This document shows, one piece after another, positions 1-8,526 of a DNA stretch of 25,400 bases. The DNA comes from Scleroderma bovista. Taxonomy: Eukaryota; Basidiomycota; Agaricomycetes; Boletales; Sclerodermataceae. The translations under genes were made by a program, and so were the position numbers. Location: contig JAYMGJ010000771.1 in the NCBI GenBank assembly GCA_037178675.1, forward strand, positions 1-25,400, read 5' to 3'. Numbering within the stretch: position 1 is the first letter of the stretch; each line of letters starts with the position of its first letter. The notes under the pieces are model-generated. The model had not been told where the DNA came from, made no database searches, and was given only the letters and a program-made list of their open reading frames with translations.

Positions 1-63
1 ACAGGCAGAGATCAATGAGCACAACCATGGAATGGTCAGGCGAAGCGAGCGGAATCTACGTAC

Positions 64-1362
64 CTGGACTGGAACTGGAACCTCTCTTCAGGTGGCCGCG
101 TATCCGCTGGAGTCGCCGTGGCACCGGCACCAGCACCAAACGGAAGTCCGCCCAATCCTCCCTGCGAACCGAACATTGCCTACATCTACTGGAGAAGCGC
201 AGGGTCAAAGAAAGAGGGGGGAAGACCAGCGCTATCTAATGGTGACATCGGCGCTACGCCTGTCGGTGATGGTCTGGACTGGTTCTGAGGTGAATATTGC
301 TGTCCAAAGGCGGTGGGTGATGGCGCTGTTGGTGTGCCAGTCGAGGGCATACCAGGTGCGGGGAATGAGTTGGCAGTAGCACCTTCGAGACCTCCGAGAC
401 CTCGGAATGGGTTGTTGAATGGGCCACCGCCCCCTCGCTCGCCAAGCATGGAGGAGTCATCTGCAATACAGTCCGGAGCGATTCTGGGTTCGACCTGAAG
501 ATGCAGGGACGTAGGTATGTAAGCGTTAGTGTATACTTCGCGCGATAAAAGAGGTGCTGACATCATTTGTCTGAACTGTTCGCTCTGGAAGACTTGGGGT
601 GCGATCGGCGCAAGGTGAGGATTTGACGCGATGATTTGGTCAGGGATGGCAGGATTCGACATGAGACTGGACATTTGCTGAAGGAACTGTGATGAGTTCG
701 TCATGGTTTGCATCTACATCACGAATGTATGCGCGATAAGGGGCACGTATGAGTCCATTGTTAGTACTCAGTGACCCAAGTATACGTAGGGAATATAGAC
801 ATGCACCATGTTAGGATCGTTTGGGTTGACACCCATGTCCGTAAACGGGTTGAATCCTGCAAGCGCACCGAATTCGAGATGGCTGTTGAGCTGCGTAAGC
901 GGATCGTGTGGGTTCTGGCCTGCTTGCATTGACGGAAGAGATTGTTGTTGGTTTTGCGGCGCGGCTGTGGTTGATGGGGTGGATGACCCTGCAGACCGCG
1001 CAATGCCCTTGGCCATGTGGATGGTGTGCGATGATTGGATTTTGTATACTGATATCAGGCCTTCGTCCTATACGAATAGTAAAAAAAAGGGTATGATGAT
1101 GCATACACGATAGAAGAGAGTGGGTGAGGACCTTCAGGACTCTCCCTATAGGCGGGCCATGAAATACGAGGAGAAGAAGTAACACACCTGAGTAGATCAC
1201 CCTGTCTGTCAGCCTCGACATCTGACTTGGCGGCGATGGCCTGCTTAAGATCGCGAACGGTCTTTTGTGTGCTGATCATGATCTGAAGCTTGAGATCGCC
1301 TGGACCTGTACCAGATGGCGGACGTGGAGCGTGGATTGTATGGGTGGCCAGTAGGCAGCGAA
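64..1362 (-). pseudogene. DSK2/ubiquilin-like ubiquitin-receptor gene, damaged, 3' end outside the window
   Basis: The family (yeast Dsk2, animal ubiquilin) carries ubiquitylated proteins to the proteasome using an N-terminal ubiquitin-like domain, STI1 repeats and a C-terminal UBA domain. On the minus strand I read a ubiquitin-like segment ([23 protein letters not shown], then IYSG, RVLK and SVYKIQSSHTIH), an STI1-like stretch (NPFTDMGVNPNDPNM, then NPAIPDQIIASNPHLAP and FQSEQFRQMM), and a Gly/Pro/Ser linker. Exons I can frame are about 1188-1362, 1132-1145 (14 nt), 807-1067, 562-713 and 64-494; a GTACGT donor at 63-58 leads out of the window, so the UBA exon is not seen. Lesions: the frame before IYSG does not join it (about 1199-1206); the frame changes again at about 450-458; and two in-frame TAG codons lie at 188-186 and 182-180 where the family has Gln. 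I infer a pseudogene or a poorly assembled copy. The start is not certain. Confidence 0.72.
1132..1145 (-). other. 14-nt microexon of the DSK2-like gene
   Basis: Between an intron at 1187-1146 (donor GTGTGT, acceptor CCTATAG) and one at 1131-1068 (donor GTCCTC, acceptor CGTATAG) there are 14 nt that restore the conserved ubiquitin-fold residues GRVLK in frame with IYSG before and DEGL after. The 42-nt upstream intron is short even for this window. Confidence 0.6.
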
Positions 1363-1595
1363 CTGTAAAGTGAATAATGACTCATTGTATGAAGAGTCGA
1401 GCCCTGAATTTCTGGGGAGGGCTGTGGTGTTTGACGTGACAGCGTCGAAAGAGGTCGAAAGCGATGACGATGGCAAACAAGGGATGCTTTCAGCCGCCAT
1501 ATGTGTACAAGGAGGTTTGCGACGAGGCCAGAGAGTGCCGAAATGAAGACTAAGAAGAGTGCAAACAAAGAAGTTTTTATGATCAACACACGAAC

Positions 1596-2434
1596 CTCAT
1601 CAAACGGCCTTGTATCGCTAAAGCAGCTCTTCCAGACATCGTTGACGGTGCGTTCGGTTGATGCGGTGTCTGGACACGCTGGGTTTGCACGGACGGAGAG
1701 GACCGCACGGCGGCGGACGTATGCCTATGGGCACGGACACGGACACGGGGACAGAGTATACATTAATTGCTATCAGAGTGATGCGCAGACACTATACCTG
1801 ATGCTGTTTCGAGAATGACACATATCCCCGGCCCAGCTCACGCATGTGTCTACAGTCCCCACTAAGACTGTTCGCGCGGATCTATCCACGTATTCATCAG
1901 CACTGCATACATGTATACGTCCACGCACGCGCGCATGTCACGGACTACGCACCTCACTACAAGCATGATGCCGCAAGTTCTGCCAATCCACGTTAAACTT
2001 GCAATGATCGTACATATGCACGAGTTCATGTGCAAGTGTATCCTCCATATGCTTTTTGCTTCCAAAATGGCCTTGGAAAAGGACTATTGCACTTGCAGGA
2101 TGGAATCCGCCGGAACGGGTGGGGTCGCACGGGGCACAGATGATGCTGGAGGGCGGGATGGGGCAGCCCGACAGACGGAGGGGGTTGAGCATGAATACGA
2201 CTTTGGGACCTGCTTGGGGTATGGTGATACATTATGATATATACGTGGTGCAGGAGTAAGGAGGGGACAGCACGTACTGCAGTTGAGCAGTTCTGCTTTC
2301 CACTTCTCACAACGTGCGTATTTCTGCTGTTCGAAGTTACGTTGTCGCTCTTCTGTGCTCGTGTGGAGACCAGTGGCCCGTGCTGCTTTGTTCAGCCATC
2401 GCCGGAACGAACGGTCGTTGTCGTCGGGATTCAT
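1596..2434 (-). CDS. ATP23: ATP23-like mitochondrial inner-membrane metalloprotease and ATP synthase assembly factor
   Basis: Atp23 sits in the mitochondrial intermembrane space, processes the precursor of ATP synthase subunit 6 and helps assemble the Fo sector. Four minus-strand exons join in frame: 2278-2434, 1953-2209, 1798-1881 and 1596-1724, with introns of 68, 71 and 73 nt, giving 209 residues. Exon 1 has the ATG at 2434 and an RWLNKAA...[11 protein letters not shown] stretch. Exon 2 has the [13 protein letters not shown] region, [19 protein letters not shown] with the zinc-protease motif HELVH (codons at 2030-2016), and [11 protein letters not shown]. Exon 3 begins [11 protein letters not shown] and ends SKQHQ. 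Exon 4 has [16 protein letters not shown] and ends TRPFDE, close to the usual end of the family. The frame stays open past 1596 down to 1245, so the true stop is uncertain; a GTTCGT donor at 1595 may lead to a tiny last exon. All catalytic residues are present and no break was seen. It lies head-to-tail upstream of the DSK2-like gene. Confidence 0.88.
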
Positions 2435-2628
2435 CAGGGTATTTAATGGCCGCAGGCAAGGCGCTTAAATTTGGCTCTTTGCTGCCCCTCTGCTCGCGCT
2501 GGACACTCAATTACATAAATCATCCCGACGTTACGAGACTTGATATACATAGCCCGAGTAGAGTAGCAGAAAAATCAATCTATTGCCCCAATACTCGAGT
2601 GACCATCTGTGCTACCTAGGTACCCTTC

Positions 2629-3320
2629 CTACGCACTCTCGGCCATCCTGGTTCCGCGCACATTATCATGGTGAATCCATGTGAGAAACGTGGCGGGGGA
2701 AATGCAGAGGGAGATAAGTGCAGGGATCAGGTAACGAGTCACGACGGAACCACGAAGGAGTGAAATGACCTTGGGTGCTCGGGCCGTAGGCGGGCCGGAC
2801 TTCAACCACACCGTTGCGGTGAACGAGGCTAGAACTCGTAACACTATCCCGATCCTCAGGCAAGTAGCCTCATCCCCATCTTTCCTTCTCATTCGCTCTG
2901 CAATCACTCACCTATATACCCGTTCCCGCATTCGCAGGCAGATTAAGCCTGTGCACGATTCCACCAGCTCGCCAGTTTACAGGATAAACTCCAGAGGTAC
3001 TAATGCTGCGCGGAACGAGGATGGAGCACGCAGGAGAGTGTGCCTATGAGATTGGCTGTTTACTGGGATTTTGGCGCAGTTATGGATGTGTGTGGCGAGT
3101 GGAGATCGGGGAGGATAGGGCGAGAAGCCGGGGAGGAGCGACATATGAATGGTCAGACCGGGGATACGGTGAGGGAGAGCTGGCTGGCTATATTAGGTAT
3201 CGGATATCAAGTGTTAGAACCAGTGTGGACATAAATGAGACGGAGTCCAAACATACTGGGGTCAGATCACGTCGCAGCTGCAGATGCGGAGGCCGGAGGA
3301 GGCGCAGAGGCGGACGTACT
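2629..3320 (-). CDS. unrecognised small protein with one likely membrane segment, multi-exon
   Basis: I do not recognise this gene. Working back from the stop at 2629, an exon 2629-2828 encodes VWLKSGPPTARAPKVISLLR, then a hydrophobic stretch (YLIPALISLCISPATFLTWI) and the end DNVRGTRMAESA. It joins in phase to exon 2920-2999 (VYPVNWRAGGIVHRL) through an intron with donor GTATAT and acceptor TTCTAG. Upstream, an Ala/Ser/Pro-rich segment ending at 3271 would also join in phase (donor GTGATC, acceptor CATTAG), but that intron would be about 270 nt and may hide another exon. The start codon was not found, so the right-hand limit is approximate. The phase-consistent joins and protein-like composition support a real gene. 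Function unknown; a small organellar membrane protein is only a guess. Confidence 0.45.
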
Positions 3321-3349
3321 TGATGCGCCGGCGGTGGCACCCCATAGGC

Positions 3350-3775
3350 GTGACTAGTGCATGCAGGCTGTTCGACGGTAGCGGTTCCCGCAAGGAAAGC
3401 AGCATTTGTGACGCAGGTACTGTAGACGCATAGGGTCAGACCGAGATTGTGCCACACAAGATATGATGTCTGTTTAGTCTACTTAGCTTTTCTTAGGAGA
3501 AGGATTCCCAGACTCGGAGGAGATGATCATCCATGGCAAGTGCTGGCAAAAGACAAACTAGATACCGTCAGAATGGCTGAATGGATGTCAGCCTGCATCT
3601 GAGTAGAATCAGCGTGTTGCGCCTCGTTGCGCGGATCGGACGTTTGTGAAATTTGGGTGCACCTCGTTGAGTTAACGAGGCTGCTCGATAAGCGCCCTGA
3701 TAGCGTCCTTCTCTTGCGACGCTTTCAATCCAACCACCACACCCACCTCCGCTCGACACACAACTTGTGACAATC
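3350..3775. other. gene-free interval between divergent genes
   Basis: I see no exon I can support here. It separates the minus-strand membrane-protein gene from the plus-strand GTPase gene, so promoters of both probably lie in it or close by. No clear TATA box was noticed. Confidence 0.35.
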
Positions 3776-5662
3776 ATGGTTCCTAGAGTCGTCAGCAAAG
3801 TTTTAGCTTCTCTACCATTCAGGGATACGGGGAAGCGTGGCGCAAACCCCAGAGCAAGTGAGTATATATGGTTGACTTGATAGCGTACATTGGCAGTGTG
3901 GTCACTGACTCTTCTCTACAGCTGCCGACGATGTGCTTCACGTAGTAGATCCTATGGACGCCAGAAACCCTAAGCAGCGTGACGCGGGCTCCAGTACAGG
4001 TGGGTGCTTATGTCCAATGTCGTGAACCGAATAACATACATTAATGAGATGGCGACTGGCTCGTTTCTCCAGGTGCTGCGGACGCCAGCAAGACTAAGCA
4101 GCCGGTCTCCAGTGCAGGTAAGTGCCTGTGTCCAATATTCCGGATGGCGTACATTAGCAAGGTGGCGACTAACTCCTCTCCCAGGTGCTGACGATGTGCT
4201 TCAGATCGATTCTGCGGATGTCAGAAACACTGAACAGCGTAACCCGGGCTCCAGCACAGGTGAGTGCTTATGGCCAATATCATGGACTGGACCTACATTA
4301 GCGGCATGGTGACTGACTCTCCAGGTGCTGATGATATGCTTCACATCGATCCTGAGACCGTCAGAAAGCACTTCGACCGTATTGGTCGGTTTAGGGTCCT
4401 CGTCATCGGCAGATCCAATGCTGGTAAAACGACTCTCTTACAGCGTGTTTGCAATACCACAGAGCTCCCCGAAGTCTTCAACGCCAAAGGCGAAAAGGTA
4501 GGATGCCTCGCTGCACAATATTGGAAGGTAATTGACAAATATTCCTAGCTTGATCCTACGGTTGTGCAGGGATCTCTGGAGGTGCATTTCATGACTCTGA
4601 CATGGCACCAACAAACTAATAATGCCCAGAGGGGATATCATGACATTGAGGATGAGTTGATTTTTCGGAGCAATGCAGGCTTCGTCTTTCACGACTCACG
4701 AGGATTTGAGTCAGGCTCTGTGAGCGAGTTAGAGATGATGAAGAAATTCATTGCAGACAGAGCAATGAAAAAGCAGTTAGCAGAGCGGATCCACGCTGTC
4801 TGGTGAGGCTATGTTACCGAATCTGATCAAGAAGCTAAAAAATGTAATCCAGGTTTTGTATTCCAATGGATGAGTCTCACAGGGCAATTGTGACTGCAGA
4901 AGAACAATTCTTCAATGAGTGCAATACTGAACATGGTGCGAATTTCCATTATGGTTTGCAATACATGGTTTGAATAATTATTGTATAGTCCCAGTGATTG
5001 TGTTGTTGACAAAGGCTGATGCAATGGAGGGGATGGCAATTGGGAGGCTTAGAGATGAAGGTATGCAAATGAAAGATGCAATGGAAATGGCTGGGGAGTT
5101 GGCAAAACAAATTTTGAGTGAGGTTAGCTCAAAAATCAAAATCCAATTGAATGGGTGCAAGTATCCACCAAAGGACTATCTGTCACTGCATGGTAAGATA
5201 TCATTTGGACCTTTCCTATGAGTATGCTAATGGTGTTGCTTCATGGAGGTATGAACAAAGAAGGTGCAGAGTGTGATCCACTTATAAGATGTACCACAAG
5301 TGCACTTGATGGGGTTGAACTACAGAAGCTAGTGATATCAGCACAACAAATCAATTTTGAACTGAATATTGAATTTGCTATTGGGTGAGTGAATTATGTG
5401 ACAAACTGGAAGATAGATGATATTGTAATGGTTTGCAGATCCATCATAGAAATGGCAATGGGAAAAGAATTTCACAAGGATTTGCTGGAATGTGAAATAT
5501 TTGCATGGATGCCAATGTTGCTGGTAAGAAGGTTTGGACATTGATATAAGATAATTCACCACTCTGGTCCTGTGGGCTTGACAGTGGGTGAGTGATTGCA
5601 TGGCATGTGCAGCTGGGTTTGTTCTCACTGTGTTCACTCCCACTCTGGTCCTGTTGGCTTGA
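3776..5662 (+). CDS. P-loop GTPase of the HSR1/AIG1-like type with C-terminal hydrophobic tail
   Basis: Twelve exons join in frame: 3776-3857, 3922-3999, 4073-4117, 4185-4259, 4325-4497, 4549-4581, 4630-4802, 4853-4935, 4989-5192, 5249-5384, 5439-5523 and 5585-5662. Exons 1-11 make 389 codons; exon 12 adds 25 residues and TGA. Motifs: G1 GRSNAGKTT (4408-4434, residues 122-130), G3 DSRG (4693-4704), G4 TKAD (5009-5020) and a G5-like TSA in exon 10. This is the TRAFAC-type GTPase core; membrane-linked or signalling roles are assumed for such proteins, but the substrate is unknown. The last exon reads VSDCMACAAG then a hydrophobic run to LVLLA, a possible tail anchor. Exons 2-5 are copies of one module. 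Exon 12 is unit 1 of an 81-bp array, so alternative last exons are possible. Decayed exons at 7555-7928 suggest the ancestral protein was longer. Exons 1-5 are GC-rich, later exons AT-rich and CpG-poor. The ATG at 3776 opens the frame and splices in phase to exon 2. Confidence 0.75.
3858..4400 (+). repeat. tandemly duplicated intron-exon modules in the GTPase gene
   Basis: Four consecutive modules share both intron and exon sequence. Introns are 3858-3921, 4000-4072, 4118-4184 and 4260-4324 (64, 73, 67, 65 nt) and share the pattern TACATTAG...GTGGCGACTGACTC...CAG. The exons that follow start GGTGCTGA(C/T)GATGTGCTTCA or close relatives and encode variants of ADDVLHIDP..VR and GSST. Every exon in the set begins and ends in phase 1, so copies can be gained or lost without breaking the frame. 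The copy at 4073-4117 is shortened to 45 nt. The last copy is fused to the start of the G domain. Confidence 0.85.
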
Positions 5663-7248
5663 CAGAAAGTGAGTGATTTCATGGCATGTGCAGCTGGGTC
5701 TGTTCTCACTGGCTTCACTCCCGCTCTGGTCCTGTTGGCTTGACAGACAGTGAGTGATTTCATGGCATGTGCAGCTGGGTCAGTTCTCACTGGCTTCACT
5801 CCCTCTCTGGTCCTGTTGGCTTGACAGGAAGTGAGTGATTTCATGGCATGTGCAGCTGGGTCTGTTCTCACTGGCTTCACTCCCACTCTGGTCCTGTTGG
5901 CTTGACAGCAAGTGAGTGATTTCATGGCATGTGCAGCTGGGTCTGTTCTCACTGGCTTCACTCCCACTCGGGTCCTGTTGGCTTGACAGTTGGTGAGTGA
6001 TTTCATGGCATGTGCAGCTGGGTCTGTTCTCACTGGCTTCACTCCCGCTCTGGTCCTGTTGGCTTGACAGACAGTGAGTGATTTCATGGCATGTGCAGCT
6101 GGGTCAGTTCTCACTGGCTTCACTCCCACTCTGGTCCTGTTGGCTTGACAGGAAGTGAGTGATTTCATGGCATGTGCAGCTGGGTCTGTTCTCACTGGCT
6201 TCACTCCCACTCTGGTCCTGTTGGCTTGACAGAGAGTGAGTGATTTCATGGCATGTGCAGCTGGGTCTGTTCTCACTGGCTTCACTCCCACTCTGGTCCT
6301 GTTGGCTTGACAGTTGGTGAGTGATTTCATGGCATGTGCAGCTGGGTCTGTTCTCACTGGCTTCACTCCCACTCTGGTCCTGTTGGCTTGACAGTGGGTG
6401 AGTGATTTCATGGCATGTGCAGCTGGGTCTGTTCTCACTGGCCTCACTCCCACTCTGGTCCTGTTGGCTTGACAGCAAGTGAGTGATTTCATGGCATGTG
6501 CAGCTGGGTCTGTTCTCACTGGCTTCACTCCCACTCTGGTCCTGTTGGCTTGACAGAGAGTGAGTGATTTCATGGCATGTGCAGCTGGGTCTGTGCTCAC
6601 TGGCTTCACTCCCACTCTGGCCCTGTTGGCTTGACAGTGGGTGAGTGATTTCATGGCATGTGCAGCTGGCTGTGTTCTCACTGGCTTCACTCCCACTCTG
6701 GTCCTGTTGGCTTGACAGGAAGTGAGTGATTTCATGGCATGTGCAGCTGGGTCTGTTCTCACTGGCTTCACTCCCACTCTGGTCCTGTTGGCTTGACAGT
6801 TGGTGAGTGATTTCATGGCATGTGCAGCTGGGTGTGTTCTCACTGGCTTCACTCCCACTCTGGTCCTGTTGGCTTGACAGGAAGTGAGTGATTTCATGGC
6901 ATGTGCAGCTGGGTCTGTTCTCACTGGCTTCACTCCCACTCTGGTCCTGTTGGCTTGACAGAGAGTGAGTGGTTTCATGGCATGTGCAGCTGGGTCTGTT
7001 CTCACTGGCTTCACTCCCACTCTGGTCCTGTTGGCTTGACAGTGGGTGAGTGATTTCATGGCAGGTGCAGCTGTGTCTGTTCTCACTGCTTTCACTGCCA
7101 CTCTGGTCCTGTTGGCTTGACAGTTGGTGAGTGATTTCATGGCAGGTGCAGCTGGGTCTGTTCTCACTGGCTTCACTCCCACTCTGGTCCTGTTGGCTTG
7201 ACAGTCAGTGAGTGATTTCATGGCAGGTGCAGCTGGGTCTGTTCTCAC
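5559..7248 (+). repeat. 81-bp tandem array, 21 units, with one hypervariable triplet per unit
   Basis: Units start with a triplet at 5585 and repeat every 81 bp without any indel to 7205 (20 x 81 = 1620); the last unit stops at 7248. Each has acceptor-like GGCTTGACAG, a variable triplet, GTGAGTGATTTCATGGCATG, a hydrophobic-coding core, and CACTCTGGTCCTGTTGGCT followed by TGA. Triplets in order: tgg, aaa, aca, gaa, caa, ttg, aca, gaa, aga, ttg, tgg, caa, aga, tgg, gaa, ttg, gaa, aga, tgg, ttg, tca. The other 78 positions are nearly fixed; most units match the consensus or differ by one to three bases, and unit 1 and unit 19 differ most. The array begins with the last intron and last exon of the GTPase gene. 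In the antisense direction one reading frame is open through all units, because 81 is a multiple of three. Confidence 0.97.
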
Positions 7249-7554
7249 ATTATAATTCTTCAATTTCTTATAGCAAGTAAGTTAACATACACATCATCTC
7301 ACAATCTAATGTAGCAGTCGTCAGGATGTTGGTCATATGTTATATTTTCTGCCCAATTGTCTCTGATTTCCCATTTTCAATCCATTAGCAGGTTAGTTTT
7401 ATTTTCTATAGTTCATCATTTTCCTCACCTTGACAATTAGGCATTAGTGTGTTATCAATATTTACCCTTTCTATATATCTTAATTTTTGTAGATGGTATG
7501 ATGAATTTCTATTTATTTCTAACAGCAATATATCTAATCAAATCCTAGCAAATA
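7249..7554 (+). other. AT-rich stretch between the array and the relic GTPase exons
   Basis: It opens with TTATAG, CAA and GTAAGT at about 7272-7280, an acceptor-triplet-donor arrangement like that of the array units. Weak coding-like pieces (near 7320-7385 and 7500-7550) contain stops in the frames tried. This probably represents further decayed or intronic parts of the GTPase gene. I cannot give exon limits. Confidence 0.35.
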
Positions 7555-7928
7555 TTTGATATTGACACATCTTTCCAAGTTCCTTTGATGTTTCCTGGAT
7601 CTATTGTCTCTTCTATGCATAAGTGCATCATTCATGGTGTTGGTGAGCAAATTATATTTCCCTTCTAGTATTTACCATAATGATCAAAGGATGCCTCATT
7701 GTTTATGAGTACTCCTACTTCCATTTACAGGCCAAGAGAAACCCCCAAGATGTTATTGCATTTGCTGTCAAGCAATATGAAGACTCTGGAATCCAAGCCA
7801 ATGTTTTCCATAGTCTTCAGCAGGTGCTTCAGCAGCATGATTGTGCTTCTATTACATTGCAAGAACTCATATTTGATATTATTCTGAGGAACCGCATGTG
7901 TCAGTTTCTGATCTTCAATAATATTTGA
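7555..7928 (+). pseudogene. relic 3' exons of the GTPase gene, with a frameshift
   Basis: Exon-like segment 7555-7642 reads DTSFQVPLMFPGSIVSSMHK and ends at donor GTGAGC. After an 88-nt intron with acceptor TTTACAG, segment 7731-7928 continues. The splice phase leads to GQEKP, but the clearly protein-like remainder (QDVIAFAVKQYEDSG, then SLQQVLQQHDC and a stop at 7926-7928) lies in another frame. One extra C in the run at 7742-7746 explains the change. I infer that this was the original C-terminal region of the upstream GTPase before the 81-bp array arose or before the gene was truncated. An unrelated short gene is less likely because exon 11 upstream ends without a natural C-terminus. Confidence 0.5.
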
Positions 7929-8508
7929 TCTAACTTTTTTAATAGCCAATAGGTTCAAATGAGCAACCATTATGTATTGTTTTTGTTATCAATAGTCATG
8001 TTTCTACCCAGATTGAGCAAATGACAGCATTTCCTCATATAATCTATGGTTCTGGACACCCTTTGCATCAGCAAGTTGACATAGCCTCTGAAATTACTTA
8101 GCCCACTTAACAGTCTGAAATGGTCTGACACCAACTTAACAGTCAGGATATGTCTGGAATCAGACATGTCAGATGGCCAGAGAGCAAGTCCATCAGAGTG
8201 TCAGATCATCCAAACCAATCCAGACTATTAAGACTGGTCAGCCAGTCAGTCAGTGGGTAAGTCAGACCATCCAGACTACTTAGGGTTAGGGGGAAGCAAA
8301 ATCACAAAGCAATTTTGTGATTGTCCAGCTTGGTGAGCTAGGTGAGACAAGTTGAAAGAGAAGGTGGCTTGTCTGTGAGATGAACCTAGGTGAAAACACC
8401 AAGAACCCAGCCACACACTGAACCCTGAGAGGGGATAGGATGTGAGTACTAGGGCAAAGACCCAAGATGAGCTTGAACATCAGCAAATCCCTTATTTCAG
8501 GACAGTAC

Positions 8509-8526
8509 TTACAGTAATTACTGTAA
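8509..8526. repeat. perfect 18-bp palindrome
   Basis: TTACAGTAATTACTGTAA equals its own reverse complement. It is flanked by more ACAGTA/TACTGT words between 8500 and 8562, so it may be part of a decayed inverted-repeat element. Confidence 0.7.

Noticed and set aside
2026..2310. Minus-strand ORF overlapping ATP23 exon 2
   Set aside because: Out of frame with the HELVH-bearing ATP23 exon; a shadow.
5585..7248. CRISPR-like reading of the array (constant repeat with variable part)
   Set aside because: The variable part is only 3 bp, the unit is 81 bp, the host is a eukaryote, and the array continues a GTPase exon.
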